Origin: Pseudomonas phenolilytica
GTDB taxonomy: Bacteria; Pseudomonadota; Gammaproteobacteria; Pseudomonadales; Pseudomonadaceae
Direction: 5' to 3'
Length of the DNA stretch: 64,000 bases
Assembly (NCBI RefSeq): GCF_021432765.1
Contig: NZ_CP058908.1
Location: 1,504,001 to 1,568,000, forward strand
The position numbers were made by a program, and so were the translations under genes. Shown piece by piece: positions 30,337 through 41,471 of this stretch (positions within the stretch are counted from its first letter, which is position 1; every line of letters begins with the position of its first letter). Under the pieces are notes generated by a model. That model worked only from the letters and a program-made list of their open reading frames with translations. It had not been told where the DNA came from and searched no databases.

Positions 30337-30969
30337 ATGACGCTTGAAACCTGGCTTGCCTTCTTCGTCGCCTGCTGGGTGATCAGCCTGTCGCCTGGTG
30401 CGGGGGCGATCGCCTCGATGTCCTGCGGGCTGCAGTACGGCTTCTGGCGCGGCTACTGGAATGCCATCGGCCTGCAGCTGGCGCTGGTCCTGCAGATCGC
30501 CATCGTCGCCGCCGGTGTCGGCGCGGTGCTGGCGACCTCGGAACTGGCGTTCGGCCTGATCAAGTGGTTTGGCGTCGGCTACCTGCTGTGGCTGGCATTC
30601 AAGCAATGGCAGGCGCAACCCGAAGCGCTGGACGATTCCGCTGCGCCGCGGCCGATCGGGCGGCCGCTAAGCCTGGTGCTGCGCGGCTTCCTGGTGAATG
30701 CCAGTAATCCCAAGGCAATCGTGTTCATTCTCGCCGTACTGCCGCAGTTCCTCGATCCGCAGCGACCGCTGGTGCTGCAGTACACGGAAATGGCCGCGAC
30801 GATGGTGGCGGTCGATCTCATTGTCATGGCCGGTTATACCGGGCTGGCTGCCCGGGTGCTGCGCCTGCTGCGTACGCCGCACCAACAGCGGCTGGTCAAT
30901 CGCAGCTTTGCCGTCATGTTTGCCGGTGCGGCCGCGTTGCTGGCGACCGTCAGGCGCGCCGCCACGTGA
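30337..30969 (+). CDS. LysE/RhtB family amino acid exporter
   Basis: The 210-residue protein has six predicted membrane segments and the LysE-family signature near the start (WVISLSPGAGAIASMSCGLQ) and GFLVNASNPKAIVFILAVLP in the middle. It should export an amino acid or derivative such as homoserine or threonine; the substrate cannot be read. AGGAG lies before ATG 30337. Its stop overlaps the GTG start of the YaiI gene by four bases. Confidence 0.92.
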   Translation: MTLETWLAFFVACWVISLSPGAGAIASMSCGLQYGFWRGYWNAIGLQLALVLQIAIVAAGVGAVLATSELAFGLIKWFGVGYLLWLAFKQWQAQPEALDDSAAPRPIGRPLSLVLRGFLVNASNPKAIVFILAVLPQFLDPQRPLVLQYTEMAATMVAVDLIVMAGYTGLAARVLRLLRTPHQQRLVNRSFAVMFAGAAALLATVRRAAT

Positions 30970-31436
30970 GCACGCAGCGAATGCGCGTCTGGATCGACGC
31001 CGACGCCTGCCCGCGTGCCGCCAAGGATCAGGTGGTCAAGTTCGCCCTGAAGCGCGGCTTCGAGGTGTGGCTGGTAGCCGGGCAGAGCCAGGTCAAGCCG
31101 GCGTTCGCCTGTGTCCGGCTGGTCGTGGTGCCGAGCGGTCCGGATGCGGCTGACGACTATCTGGTCGAGCATGCCGTTCCGGGCGATCTGGTGATCTGCA
31201 GCGACGTGCCGCTGGCCGATCGTCTGGTGAAGAAGGGCGTGGTCGCGCTCGATCCGCGCGGGCGCGAGTTCGATGAGCGCAACATGGGCGAGCGCCTGGC
31301 GGTGCGCAACCTGTTCACCGATCTGCGCGAGCAGGGCCAGGTCGGCGGCGGTCAGGCCGCCTATGGCGAGCGCGAGCGCCAGGCCTTCGCCAATGCCCTG
31401 GATCGGCTGCTGACGCAGCTGATGCGGCGCCAGTAG
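30966..31436 (+). CDS. YaiI/YqxD family protein (UPF0178, DUF188)
   Basis: The 156-residue protein has the DUF188 motifs RVWIDADACPRAAKDQVVKF, GDLVICSDVPLADRLVKKG and LDPRGREFDERNMGERLAVR. The fold resembles PIN-like or NYN nucleases with clustered acidic residues (Asp10, Asp12), but the function is unproven. GTG 30966 couples translation to the LysE gene; an ATG five codons later (30981) is an alternative. Confidence 0.9.
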   Translation: MSTQRMRVWIDADACPRAAKDQVVKFALKRGFEVWLVAGQSQVKPAFACVRLVVVPSGPDAADDYLVEHAVPGDLVICSDVPLADRLVKKGVVALDPRGREFDERNMGERLAVRNLFTDLREQGQVGGGQAAYGERERQAFANALDRLLTQLMRRQ

Positions 31437-31459
31437 CGCGCGTGGCATCCGCGCGGTGC

Positions 31460-31924
31460 TTAGCCGCACAGATAGGTTCCGGTTCCCACCGCGACCAGCA
31501 CGCCCTCCTCGTTGTGCAGTTCCGAGCGTACGACCGCTACCTTGTTGCCTGCGCGCAACGGCACCGCGCTGGCGCTGAAGCGTTTGCCGCGTCCGGGGCG
31601 CAGGTAATCGATGCGCAGGTCGATGGTGCCGAGCCGCGCCAGGCGCGTCGCACGTTCATGCTCGGTGAGATGCCGGTGTCGGTCGAACACGCCGAGCATC
31701 GCCGTGGCGCCGCCGGCAACATCCAGCAGCGAGGCAATGACGCCGCCATGCAGGATGCCGTGGACGAAGTTGCCGACCAGCTCGGGCTTCATCGACAGGT
31801 GCATGACCACGCTTGAGGTCGAGATTTCGTCCAGTTCGATGCCGAGGGCTTGATTGAAGGGGATTCGCTCGAACATCTCGCGAACCGCCTGAGCCTGTTC
31901 GGCAAGCAGCGTGTCTTCGTGCAT
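31460..31924 (-). CDS. Hotdog-fold thioesterase (PaaI/YigI-like)
   Basis: The 154-residue protein shows the hotdog thioesterase pattern: NQALGIELDEISTSSVVMHL in the first strand region and GNFVHGILHGGVIASLLDVA with the conserved HGG around the catalytic loop, then TIDLRIDYLRPGRGKRFSA. It probably hydrolyses acyl-CoA of unknown type; YigI of E. coli is a close functional model. It is convergent with the YaiI gene with 23 bases between stops. Confidence 0.88.
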   Translation of the reverse strand: MHEDTLLAEQAQAVREMFERIPFNQALGIELDEISTSSVVMHLSMKPELVGNFVHGILHGGVIASLLDVAGGATAMLGVFDRHRHLTEHERATRLARLGTIDLRIDYLRPGRGKRFSASAVPLRAGNKVAVVRSELHNEEGVLVAVGTGTYLCG

Positions 31925-32023
31925 GATCGGTTTCCTGCGTGGACGAGTGACAACGCTGCCTCACGGGCGCCCAGCTGAACAGAGCGACGGCGCGAGTGCC
32001 CGCGGATTTGGCGAGTTTCACGC

Positions 32024-32048
32024 AAAAAAATCCCGGGTTGCCCCGGGA
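32024..32048 (-). terminator. Rho-independent terminator after elbB
   Basis: On the minus strand the stem TCCCGGG / CCCGGGA with a four-base loop is followed by seven T residues. It lies 18 bases past the elbB stop. Confidence 0.9.
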
Positions 32049-32065
32049 CTTTCTGGCGATGGCTG

Positions 32066-32731
32066 TCAGTCCTCGCTGGCCAGTTCGAGCACGCGGTCGA
32101 CCAGTTTGTAGATGCCGGCGGCGGCCTCGCTGATCGATTGGGCGAGCATGTAGGCCGGCGTGGTGACCAGATTGTGGCGCGGGTCTTCGACGATGTCGCC
32201 GACTTCGCATGCCTGGTGCTCGGCGCCCATCGTGACCACCGCGCGGGCGGCGTCGGCGTCATCACTGCCGAGCGTGCAGACCACGCCGGCACCGAAGATC
32301 TGTGCCGCCATAGTCGGAGCGATGCACATCAGGCCGACCGGCTTGCCGGCCTGGGCGAACGCCTGGGCCAGCGCCAGCACCTCCGGCAGTACCTTCGCGG
32401 CCGCGCCTTCGGTAGCAAAGGTCGACAGGTTCTTCGCCGCGCCGAAGCCGCCGGGCAAGATCAGGGCGTCGAAATCCTCGGCGCGGGCCTCGCGCAGGTC
32501 TTTGATCTGGCCACGCGCCAGGCGCGCCGATTCGGTGAGCACGTTGCGCGACTCGGGCATCTCTTCGCCGGTGAGGTGGTTGATCACATGCAGCTGCGGC
32601 ACGTTCGGTGCGAAGCACTGCACCTTCGCGCCGCGCTGGTCGAGGCGCAGCAGGGTGATCACACTTTCGTAGATTTCCGAGCCGTCGTAGACGCCACAGC
32701 CGGAAAGGATCACGGCGACTTTCTTGTTCAT
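32066..32731 (-). CDS. elbB: Isoprenoid biosynthesis-associated glyoxalase ElbB
   Basis: The 221-residue protein is a DJ-1/PfpI-like class I glutamine-amidotransferase-fold enzyme. It begins KKVAVILSGCGVYDGSEIYE, has the nucleophile elbow Cys136 in GLMCIAPTMA, and LILPGGFGAAKNLSTFA, all ElbB hallmarks. ElbB was linked to isoprenoid synthesis and has weak glyoxalase activity; its true role is unsettled. It stands alone and is divergent from hemB, across 293 bases that carry the Pho box. Confidence 0.92.
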   Translation of the reverse strand: MNKKVAVILSGCGVYDGSEIYESVITLLRLDQRGAKVQCFAPNVPQLHVINHLTGEEMPESRNVLTESARLARGQIKDLREARAEDFDALILPGGFGAAKNLSTFATEGAAAKVLPEVLALAQAFAQAGKPVGLMCIAPTMAAQIFGAGVVCTLGSDDADAARAVVTMGAEHQACEVGDIVEDPRHNLVTTPAYMLAQSISEAAAGIYKLVDRVLELASED

Positions 32732-32952
32732 AGCGATACTCCTGGTCTAGACACGGCCGAGCGGGCCTGCGTATGCGCTGATGCTAAAACGCGAGCGGAT
32801 CGCAGGTAAGCCCTTCTGTCAGCTTTGATGCGCGCGCCGTCCCGGTGTTCAGTACGCTCTACGTTGCGCCTGCGCGGCGATTCGCGGCGGTGCAAAGCAC
32901 TGGCAGTCGGCGCCGTGGCTGGCGACAATGGTCCGGATATTTTTTGGTCCGC

Positions 32953-32970
32953 CTGTCATCAAGCTGTCAT
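32953..32970 (+). promoter_or_regulatory. PhoB box upstream of hemB-ppk
   Basis: Two direct repeats CTGTCAT are separated by CAAG, giving the 11-base period of a Pho box (CTGTCAT-N4-CTGTCAT). The second repeat ends exactly ten bases before a -10 element TATAAC at 32981, the spacing of PhoB-activated promoters where the box replaces the -35 region. It faces hemB and, beyond it, ppk. Confidence 0.8.
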
Positions 32971-32980
32971 CGGGTTGGCC

Positions 32981-34038
<1,058 letters not shown>

Positions 34039-34054
34039 GCCCGCGAGGCATTGC

Positions 34055-36262
34055 ATGACCAATCAAGGACTCAGCGAAACGGAATTGCACACCGCCATCG
34101 AAGAGGTTCAGCCGCTGGCCGAGGCGGTGGCTGAGGTCCCCGTGGTCGAAGCACCGCTGCCATTGCCGGTGCCGGTCACGGTGCCGGTGCCGAACCTCGA
34201 CGACAGCAGTTTGTATATCCATCGCGAGCTGTCGCAGCTGCAGTTCAACATCCGCGTGCTGGAACAGGCGCTGGACGAGTCCAATCCGCTGCTGGAGCGG
34301 CTGAAGTTCCTGCTGATTTTCTCCAGCAATCTGGATGAATTCTTCGAGATCCGCGTCGCCGGCCTGAAGAAGCAGGTGGCCTTTGCCCGCGAGCAGGCCG
34401 GTGCCGACGGCTTGCAGCCCCATCAGGCGTTGGCGCGCATCTCCGAGCTGGTGCACGTTCAGGTGGATCGGCAGTACGCGATTCTCAACGAGGTGCTGCT
34501 GCCGGCGCTGGCCGAGCACGGCATCCGCTTCATTCGCCGCCGTCATTGGACCACCAAGATCAAGACCTGGGTGCGTCGCTACTTCCGCGACGAGATCGCG
34601 CCGATCGTCACGCCGATCGGCCTCGATCCGACTCACCCGTTCCCGCTGCTGGTGAACAAGAGCCTGAACTTCATCGTCGAGCTCGAAGGCATCGATGCGT
34701 TCGGCCGCGATTCGGGCCTGGCGATCATCCCGGCGCCGCGTCTGCTGCCGCGGGTGATCCGCGTGCCGGAAGACGTCGGCGGTACGGGCGACAACTTCGT
34801 ATTCCTCTCCTCGATGATTCACGCGCATGCTGACGACCTGTTCCACGGCATGCGCGTCAAGGGCTGCTACCAGTTCCGCCTGACCCGCAACGCCGATCTG
34901 TCCGTGGATACCGAGGACGTCGAGGATCTCGCCCGCGCGCTGCGCGGCGAGCTGATGTCTCGCCGCTACGGCGATGCGGTGCGGTTGGAGGTGGCCGACA
35001 CCTGTCCGCAGCACCTGGCCGATTTCCTGCTCAAGCAGTTCAGCCTCGGCGAGAGTGAGCTGTACCGGGTCAACGGCCCGGTGAACCTGACCCGGCTGTT
35101 CAGCATCACCGGTCTGGATAGCCATCCGGAGCTGCAATATTTGCCGTTCACCCCGACGATCCCCAAGTTGCTGCAGAACAGCGGCAACATCTTCAACGTA
35201 GTGCGTAAGCAGGACATTCTGCTGATGCACCCGTTTGAGTCGTTCACGCCGGTGATCGATCTGTTGCGCGAAGCGGCCAAGGATCCGTCGGTGCTGGCCG
35301 TGAAACAGACGCTGTATCGCTCGGGCGCCAACTCCGAGATCGTCGACGCACTGGTCGAAGCGGCGCGCAACGGCAAGGAGGTCACCGCGGTGATCGAGCT
35401 GCGCGCGCGGTTCGATGAGGAGTCCAACCTGCAGCTCGCCAGCCGGCTGCAGCAGGCTGGCGCGGTGGTGATCTACGGCGTGGTGGGCTACAAGACCCAC
35501 GCCAAGATGATGCTGATCCTGCGCCGCGAGAACGGCGAGCTGTGCCGCTACGCGCACCTGGGAACCGGCAACTACCACGCCGGCAACGCCCGTCTGTATA
35601 CCGATTACAGCCTGCTGACCTCGGACGATGCGCTTTGCGAGGACGTCTCCAAACTGTTCAGTCAGCTGATCGGCATGGGCAAGACCATGCGTATGAAGAA
35701 GCTGCTGCACGCACCGTTCACCCTGAAGAAGGCACTGCTCGACCTCATCGCGCAGGAAACCCAGCACGCCAGCGAAGGCAAGCCGGCGCACATCATCCTC
35801 AAAGTCAACTCACTGACCGATCCGCGGATGATCAAGGCGCTGTACAAGGCCAGCCAGACCGGTGTGCGCATCGACCTGGTGGTGCGCGGCATGTGCTGCC
35901 TGCGGCCGGGTATCGCCGGGGTTTCGCACAACATTCAGGTGCGCTCGATCATCGGCCGATTCCTCGAGCACAGCCGGGTGTTCTATTTCCATAACGACGG
36001 CGACGAGAAGCTCTATCTCTCGAGTGCTGACTGGATGGAGCGCAACCTGGATCGGCGGGTGGAAACCTGCTTCCCGGTCGAAGGCAAGAAGCTGGTTACG
36101 CGTGTGAAGAAGGAGCTCGAAGCCTTCCTCACCGACAACACCCAGAGCTGGATTCTGCAGCCCGATGGCAGCTACGTGCGCAACAGCCCGAGCGGCAACC
36201 AGAATCCGCGCAATGCGCAGTACGCGTTGCTCGAGCGGCTGAGCAACCCTAACTCGCGCTAG
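34055..36262 (+). CDS. ppk: Polyphosphate kinase 1
   Basis: Ppk1 polymerises the terminal phosphate of ATP into polyphosphate. The 735-residue protein has a Pro/Val-rich N-terminal extension (about 1-48), the N and H domains from [20 protein letters not shown], and the catalytic C1/C2 domains with [13 protein letters not shown] (autophosphorylated histidine region), [20 protein letters not shown] and [20 protein letters not shown]. It is the second gene after hemB and points towards ppx, which degrades its product. Confidence 0.97.
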   Translation: MTNQGLSETELHTAIEEVQPLAEAVAEVPVVEAPLPLPVPVTVPVPNLDDSSLYIHRELSQLQFNIRVLEQALDESNPLLERLKFLLIFSSNLDEFFEIRVAGLKKQVAFAREQAGADGLQPHQALARISELVHVQVDRQYAILNEVLLPALAEHGIRFIRRRHWTTKIKTWVRRYFRDEIAPIVTPIGLDPTHPFPLLVNKSLNFIVELEGIDAFGRDSGLAIIPAPRLLPRVIRVPEDVGGTGDNFVFLSSMIHAHADDLFHGMRVKGCYQFRLTRNADLSVDTEDVEDLARALRGELMSRRYGDAVRLEVADTCPQHLADFLLKQFSLGESELYRVNGPVNLTRLFSITGLDSHPELQYLPFTPTIPKLLQNSGNIFNVVRKQDILLMHPFESFTPVIDLLREAAKDPSVLAVKQTLYRSGANSEIVDALVEAARNGKEVTAVIELRARFDEESNLQLASRLQQAGAVVIYGVVGYKTHAKMMLILRRENGELCRYAHLGTGNYHAGNARLYTDYSLLTSDDALCEDVSKLFSQLIGMGKTMRMKKLLHAPFTLKKALLDLIAQETQHASEGKPAHIILKVNSLTDPRMIKALYKASQTGVRIDLVVRGMCCLRPGIAGVSHNIQVRSIIGRFLEHSRVFYFHNDGDEKLYLSSADWMERNLDRRVETCFPVEGKKLVTRVKKELEAFLTDNTQSWILQPDGSYVRNSPSGNQNPRNAQYALLERLSNPNSR

Positions 36263-36275
36263 TACGAGGGATGTG

Positions 36276-36303
36276 CGGCGCCAGCCGGGTTGCGCTGGCG
36301 CCG
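36276..36303. terminator. Bidirectional hairpin between convergent ppk and ppx
   Basis: A perfect ten-base stem CGGCGCCAGC / GCTGGCGCCG with an eight-base loop fills the 48-base gap. Neither strand has a T run after it. Confidence 0.6.
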
Positions 36304-36310
36304 TGATCGC

Positions 36311-37816
36311 TCAGCGGACGCTGAGGGTGAAGCCGATGCGCTTGAGCCATTCGGCTTCGAGGGCGAAATCGGCCTCCGTGAGCGGGTTGTCCTGCAGCCA
36401 GCCATCGGCGAATACCACGTCCAGGCTGTCGCCATCGACACTCAAGCGGTAGGCCGGCGCCTGCTGCGCGCCGCGGATATGGTGGAAGAGGATGGCGAAG
36501 CGCAGCAGCACGCACAGGCGCGTCAGCTTGACGCCTTCCTCGGACAATTCCTCGAACTTCTGCTTGGGAATGTTGCGGCGGTGGCCGCGCACCAGCAGCG
36601 CAAGCATCTGCTGATCCTGGCGCGAGAAGCCGGGCAGGTCGGAGTGCTCGATCAGATAGGCGCCGTGCTTGTGGTAGTGATAGTGCGCGATATCCAGTCC
36701 GACCTCATGGATGCGCGCCGCCCAGCCCAGCAATTCGCGCAGCCACTCGTCGTCCAGCCCCCAGCTCTCGGCCACCTGATCGAAGGCCTCCAGTGCCTTG
36801 GCTTCCACGCGCGCGGCGTGTTCGGTGTCGACGTGATAGCGCTCCATGAGGAAGCTCAGAGTCCGATCGCGCACGTCCTCGCGATGGTGGCGGCCGAGCA
36901 GATCGTAGAGCACGCCCTCGCGCAGAGCGCCTTCGGAGTGGGTCATGCTGTCCAGTTCGAGCGCATCGAAGATCGCCTCGAGGATCGCCAGTCCGGCCGG
37001 GAATACACCACGTCGATCCGGCTTGATGCCGTCCATGTCGATGCGCTCGACATCGCCGAGCTTGAACAGCCGGCGCTTCAGCCAGCCGATGCCCTCGGCC
37101 GTGACCTCGCCATTGCTGTAGCCGCCGCCCTTGATCGCCTGGCCGACCGCGCGAATCGTGCCCGATGCGCCGATCGATTCCTGCCAGCCCAGCCGGCGCA
37201 GCGCATGTTCGATTCCCATCAGCTCCACGCGCGCGGCGGTATAGGCTTGCGCATAGCGCGCCGGGGTGATCTTGCCGTCGCGGAAGAAACGCTGGGTATA
37301 GCTGACGCAGCCCATCTGCAGGCTTTCACGCAGCTGCGATTCGAAATGCTCGCCGATGATGAATTCCGTGCTGCCGCCGCCGATATCGGCGACCAGACGC
37401 CGGCCAGCGCGACCGGGGAAGGTATGCGAGACGCCGAGGTAGATCAAGCGCGCTTCCTCCCGACCGGAGACGACCTCGACCTGGTGGTTGACGATTTCCT
37501 CCGCGCGGCGAATGAACTCGGCGCGGTTGCGTGCCTCGCGCAGCGCGTTCGTACCGACCACACGCACGGCGCCTTGCGGCAGGTGGTTGACCAGTTGCGC
37601 AAAGCGCCGCAGGCAGTCGAGGCCGCGCTGCATGGCGGCTTCGTCGAGCAGGCGGGTGGTCTCATCGATGCCCGCAGCCAGCTGCACCTTCTCGCCGAGA
37701 CGTTCGAGGATGCGCATCTCGCCATTGTTGGTACGTGCCAGCACCATGTGGAAACTGTTCGAGCCCAGATCGAGGGCGGCGATCAGGGGATAGGATTCGG
37801 GAGCGGTCTTGCGCAT
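36311..37816 (-). CDS. ppx: Exopolyphosphatase
   Basis: Ppx removes phosphate from polyphosphate ends and may act on pppGpp. The 501-residue protein has the ASKHA-fold motifs [16 protein letters not shown] near the N terminus and [17 protein letters not shown], and the C-terminal HD-like helical domain with [23 protein letters not shown] 37816 gives [18 protein letters not shown]; an upstream extension of 50 residues looks non-coding. It is convergent with ppk and divergent from trxA. Confidence 0.96.
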   Translation of the reverse strand: MRKTAPESYPLIAALDLGSNSFHMVLARTNNGEMRILERLGEKVQLAAGIDETTRLLDEAAMQRGLDCLRRFAQLVNHLPQGAVRVVGTNALREARNRAEFIRRAEEIVNHQVEVVSGREEARLIYLGVSHTFPGRAGRRLVADIGGGSTEFIIGEHFESQLRESLQMGCVSYTQRFFRDGKITPARYAQAYTAARVELMGIEHALRRLGWQESIGASGTIRAVGQAIKGGGYSNGEVTAEGIGWLKRRLFKLGDVERIDMDGIKPDRRGVFPAGLAILEAIFDALELDSMTHSEGALREGVLYDLLGRHHREDVRDRTLSFLMERYHVDTEHAARVEAKALEAFDQVAESWGLDDEWLRELLGWAARIHEVGLDIAHYHYHKHGAYLIEHSDLPGFSRQDQQMLALLVRGHRRNIPKQKFEELSEEGVKLTRLCVLLRFAILFHHIRGAQQAPAYRLSVDGDSLDVVFADGWLQDNPLTEADFALEAEWLKRIGFTLSVR

Positions 37817-37993
37817 GGGCTGGTCTCGATGCAGAACCTCGACATCGTGACACGATCGACATTCATCCGCCAACGTGAGGCGCTGACGCAGGCGCAGCCA
37901 CCGGGCGTGCCCGCCGGCCGCCTGCGGCTTTCGGTCAGCCGGAAGGCGGGCTATCATGTCGGCCACTTTCCGTTCAGACCCTGGAGACTATCC

Positions 37994-38320
37994 ATGAGCG
38001 AATACATCAACAATGTCAGCGACAGCAGCTTCGAGCAGGACGTTCTCCAGGCGGACGGCCCCGTGCTGGTCGACTATTGGGCCGAGTGGTGCGGGCCGTG
38101 CAAGATGATTGCCCCGGTACTCGACGAGATCGCCAAGGATTACGAAGGCCGCCTCAAGGTCTGCAAGCTGAACATCGATGAAAACCAGGAGACTCCGCCC
38201 AAGTACGGCGTGCGTGGTATCCCGACGCTGATGCTGTTCAAGAACGGCAACGTCGAGGCCACCAAGGTCGGCGCCCTGTCGAAATCGCAGCTGGCGGCGT
38301 TCCTCGATAGCAATATCTGA
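37994..38320 (+). CDS. trxA: Thioredoxin 1
   Basis: The 108-residue protein is a complete thioredoxin with active-site WCGPC (Cys33, Cys36), the buried Asp27 region VLVDYWAEW, and the cis-proline loop RGIPTLMLF. It reduces cytosolic disulfides such as those of ribonucleotide reductase. GGAG precedes the ATG. A weak -10 TATCAT lies at 37952. It is followed by a terminator and then rho, the classical trxA-rho order. Confidence 0.97.
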   Translation: MSEYINNVSDSSFEQDVLQADGPVLVDYWAEWCGPCKMIAPVLDEIAKDYEGRLKVCKLNIDENQETPPKYGVRGIPTLMLFKNGNVEATKVGALSKSQLAAFLDSNI

Positions 38321-38339
38321 GCCTTCTCGCTACACGCAA

Positions 38340-38365
38340 AGCCCTCGCATCCGCGGGGGCTTTTT
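38340..38365 (+). terminator. Rho-independent terminator after trxA
   Basis: AGCCCTCGC / GCGGGGGCT (one G-U pair) closes a four-base loop and is followed by five T residues, 19 bases after the trxA stop. Confidence 0.85.
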
Positions 38366-38419
38366 GCATTCCAGGGTGGACGCTACGTTGATGCGGTGCT
38401 AAATTCGGCCACGCGATCA

Positions 38420-38548
38420 TTCCTTCGGTCGCCCTCTGCATGCCGTCGCCGACGCACATCAGCCTCTCAAAGCACCACGAACCTGTTCGTCTCCTGCTGC
38501 GCGGCTTCTCAAGCTAATCGCTGTCTACATCCTTCCTGATCTCTTTCT
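38420..38548 (+). promoter_or_regulatory. C-rich leader of rho, possible rut site
   Basis: By hand count this stretch of about 129 bases has about 50 C and 23 G and many CT dinucleotides, unlike the rest of the GC-balanced window. Unstructured C-rich, G-poor RNA is what Rho binds. E. coli rho is autoregulated by Rho-dependent termination in its leader; the same is inferred here. Confidence 0.5.
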
Positions 38549-39808
38549 ATGAATCTGACCGAACTCAAGCAAAAGCCCATCACCGAACTGCTGGAAATGG
38601 CCGAACAGATGGGCATCGAAAACATGGCCCGTTCGCGCAAGCAGGACGTGATTTTCTCCCTGCTCAAAAAGCACGCCAAAGGCGGCGAGGAAATCTCCGG
38701 TGACGGCGTGCTGGAGATTCTCCAGGACGGTTTCGGTTTCCTGCGCTCCGCGGATTCGTCGTACCTGGCCGGCCCGGACGACATCTACGTCTCGCCGAGC
38801 CAGATCCGCCGCTTCAACCTGCGTACCGGCGACACCATCGTCGGCAAGATCCGTCCGCCGAAGGAGGGCGAGCGCTATTTCGCCCTGCTCAAGGTCGACT
38901 CGATCAACTACGACCGACCGGAAAACGCGAAGAACAAGATCCTCTTCGAGAACCTTACTCCGCTGTTCCCCAACGAACGGCTGAAGATGGAGGCTGGCAA
39001 CGGCTCCACCGAGGACCTCACTGGTCGCGTCATCGATCTGACTGCACCAATTGGCAAAGGCCAGCGCGGCCTGATCGTCGCCCCGCCGAAAGCGGGCAAG
39101 ACCATCATGCTGCAGAACATCGCCAGCAACATCACCCGCAACAACCCCGACTGCCATCTGATCGTCCTGCTGATCGACGAGCGCCCGGAAGAAGTGACCG
39201 AGATGCAGCGCACCGTGCGCGGCGAAGTGGTCGCCTCCACCTTCGACGAGCCGCCGACCCGTCACGTGCAGGTTGCCGAAATGGTCATCGAGAAGGCCAA
39301 GCGCTTGGTCGAGCACAAGAAGGACGTAGTCATCCTGCTCGACTCCATCACCCGTCTGGCGCGTGCCTACAACACCGTGATCCCGAGCTCCGGCAAGGTG
39401 CTGACTGGTGGTGTCGACGCCCACGCGCTGGAAAAGCCCAAGCGCTTCTTCGGCGCGGCGCGCAACATCGAGGAGGGCGGCAGCCTGACTATCCTCGCCA
39501 CCGCGCTGGTGGAAACCGGCTCGAAGATGGACGAAGTGATTTACGAGGAATTCAAAGGCACCGGGAACCTGGAGCTGCAGCTGGATCGCCGTATCGCCGA
39601 GAAGCGCGTGTTCCCGGCGATTAACATCAACAAGTCTGGTACTCGTCGCGAAGAGCTGCTGACCAGCGAGGACGAGCTGCAGCGCATGTGGATCCTGCGC
39701 AAGCTGCTGCATCCGATGGACGAGATTGCTGCCATCGAGTTCCTGCTCGACAAGCTCAAGGACACTAAGACCAACGACGAATTCTTCATGTCCATGAAGC
39801 GCAAGTAA
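38549..39808 (+). CDS. rho: Transcription termination factor Rho
   Basis: Rho is the hexameric RNA helicase that ends transcription. The 419-residue protein has the N-terminal helix bundle ([20 protein letters not shown]), the cold-shock-like RNA-binding domain ([20 protein letters not shown]), and a RecA-type ATPase with P-loop APPKAGKT at 178-185 and the Q/R-loop region further on. Length and sequence are those of a standard rho without insertions. It has a C-rich leader and a short hairpin after the stop. Confidence 0.98.
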   Translation: MNLTELKQKPITELLEMAEQMGIENMARSRKQDVIFSLLKKHAKGGEEISGDGVLEILQDGFGFLRSADSSYLAGPDDIYVSPSQIRRFNLRTGDTIVGKIRPPKEGERYFALLKVDSINYDRPENAKNKILFENLTPLFPNERLKMEAGNGSTEDLTGRVIDLTAPIGKGQRGLIVAPPKAGKTIMLQNIASNITRNNPDCHLIVLLIDERPEEVTEMQRTVRGEVVASTFDEPPTRHVQVAEMVIEKAKRLVEHKKDVVILLDSITRLARAYNTVIPSSGKVLTGGVDAHALEKPKRFFGAARNIEEGGSLTILATALVETGSKMDEVIYEEFKGTGNLELQLDRRIAEKRVFPAININKSGTRREELLTSEDELQRMWILRKLLHPMDEIAAIEFLLDKLKDTKTNDEFFMSMKRK

Positions 39809-39827
39809 GCATCACGTCGTTGCCAAC

Positions 39828-39849
39828 AAGGCCGGGGAAACCCGGCCTT
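39828..39849 (+). terminator. Hairpin after rho
   Basis: AAGGCCGGG / CCCGGCCTT forms a perfect nine-base stem with a GAAA tetraloop, 19 bases after the rho stop. Only two T residues are available beyond the stem, so it may be weak. Confidence 0.65.
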
Positions 39850-39930
39850 CGTCTATCTGCAGGTTTTGGAAAACCCGACGCGAGCGCTAAACTTTGCGCC
39901 CCGACCTGCCGGCCCATGCGAGGCTCAAGC

Positions 39931-41397
39931 ATGCAGTATCGCGATCTGCGCGACTTTATCAGCGGCCTGGAACAACGCGGTGAACTCAAGCGCGTCACGA
40001 CGGCCGTGTCTCCCGTTCTGGAAATGACCGAGATCTGCGACCGTACCCTGCGCAAACAGGGCCCGGCGCTGCTGTTCGAGAACCCGACGGGTTTCGACAT
40101 GCCGGTACTCGGCAATCTGTTCGGCACCCCGCAGCGCGTTGCGCTGGGCATGGGCGCCGAGGCGGTGGGTGAGCTGCGCGAGATTGGCAAGCTGCTGGCC
40201 TACCTCAAGGAGCCGGAGCCGCCAAAAGGGCTCAAGGACGCCTGGAGCAAGCTGCCGATCTTCAAGAAGGTCATCAGCATGGCGCCCAAGGTGCTCAAGG
40301 ATGCGCCCTGCCAGGAAGTGGTGCTCGAGGGCGACGACGTCGACCTGGCGAAGATTCCGGTGCAGCACTGCTGGCCGGGCGATGCCGCGCCGCTGATCAC
40401 CTGGGGGCTGACCATCACCAAAGGCCCGAACAAGGAGCGGCAGAACCTCGGCATCTACCGCCAGCAGGTGATCGGCCGCAACAAGGTGATCATGCGTTGG
40501 CTCAGTCATCGTGGCGGCGCGCTGGATTACCGCGAATGGTGCGAGAAGTACCCCGACCGTCCGTATCCGGTGGCGGTGGCGCTGGGCGCGGACCCGGCGA
40601 CCATCCTCGGCGCGGTGACCCCGGTGCCCGACACCCTCTCCGAATATGCATTCGCCGGCCTGCTGCGCGGCTCGCGCACCGAGCTGGTCAAAGCCATCGG
40701 CTCGGACCTGCAGGTGCCGGCCTATGCCGAGATCGTGCTCGAAGGGCACATCTATCCCGGTGAAATGGCCGACGAAGGGCCGTACGGCGACCACACCGGC
40801 TATTACAACGAGGTGGATCGCTTCCCGGTGTTCACCGTCGAGCGCATCACCCATCGCCGCGATCCGATCTACCACAGCACCTACACCGGCCGTCCTCCGG
40901 ATGAGCCGGCCGTCCTCGGCGTGGCGCTGAATGAAGTGTTCGTGCCGATTTTGCAGAAGCAGTTCCCGGAGATCGTCGACTTCTACCTGCCGCCCGAGGG
41001 TTGCTCCTACCGCATGGCGGTGGTAACCATGAAGAAGCAGTATCCCGGCCACGCCAAGCGGGTGATGCTCGGCGTGTGGAGCTTCCTGCGCCAGTTCATG
41101 TACACCAAGTTCGTCATCGTCACCGACGACGACATTAACGCGCGCGACTGGAACGACGTGATCTGGGCGGTCACCACGCGCATGGACCCCAAGCGCGACA
41201 CGGTGCTGATCGACAACACACCCATCGACTACCTGGACTTCGCCTCGCCGGTTTCCGGTCTGGGCTCGAAGATGGGCCTGGATGCCACTCATAAATGGCC
41301 GGGCGAAACCAGCCGCGAATGGGGTCGCGCCATCGTGCAGGACGAGGCGGTGAAACGACGGGTCGACGAACTCTGGTCGCAGCTGGGCATCGATTGA
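39931..41397 (+). CDS. ubiD: 3-octaprenyl-4-hydroxybenzoate decarboxylase UbiD
   Basis: UbiD decarboxylates the prenylated benzoate intermediate of ubiquinone synthesis using prenylated FMN made by UbiX. The 488-residue protein shows the family start [20 protein letters not shown] and conserved regions such as [20 protein letters not shown] and [20 protein letters not shown]. Metal and cofactor ligands lie around the [12 protein letters not shown] acidic motif. The start at ATG 39931 is the family start. It follows rho, as in other Pseudomonas. Confidence 0.96.
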   Translation: MQYRDLRDFISGLEQRGELKRVTTAVSPVLEMTEICDRTLRKQGPALLFENPTGFDMPVLGNLFGTPQRVALGMGAEAVGELREIGKLLAYLKEPEPPKGLKDAWSKLPIFKKVISMAPKVLKDAPCQEVVLEGDDVDLAKIPVQHCWPGDAAPLITWGLTITKGPNKERQNLGIYRQQVIGRNKVIMRWLSHRGGALDYREWCEKYPDRPYPVAVALGADPATILGAVTPVPDTLSEYAFAGLLRGSRTELVKAIGSDLQVPAYAEIVLEGHIYPGEMADEGPYGDHTGYYNEVDRFPVFTVERITHRRDPIYHSTYTGRPPDEPAVLGVALNEVFVPILQKQFPEIVDFYLPPEGCSYRMAVVTMKKQYPGHAKRVMLGVWSFLRQFMYTKFVIVTDDDINARDWNDVIWAVTTRMDPKRDTVLIDNTPIDYLDFASPVSGLGSKMGLDATHKWPGETSREWGRAIVQDEAVKRRVDELWSQLGID

Positions 41398-41471
41398 GAT
41401 AACACGAGGCGGGCTCGAGCCCGCCCGCAGCCTTGGCGGGGCGACCCGCTCATTGAAGAAACGACGTGCAC

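Noticed and set aside
36290..37993. In-frame extension of trxA upstream through the antisense of ppx
   Set aside because: The frame is open by chance. Only the last 108 residues match thioredoxin and they begin with a proper ATG and GGAG site.
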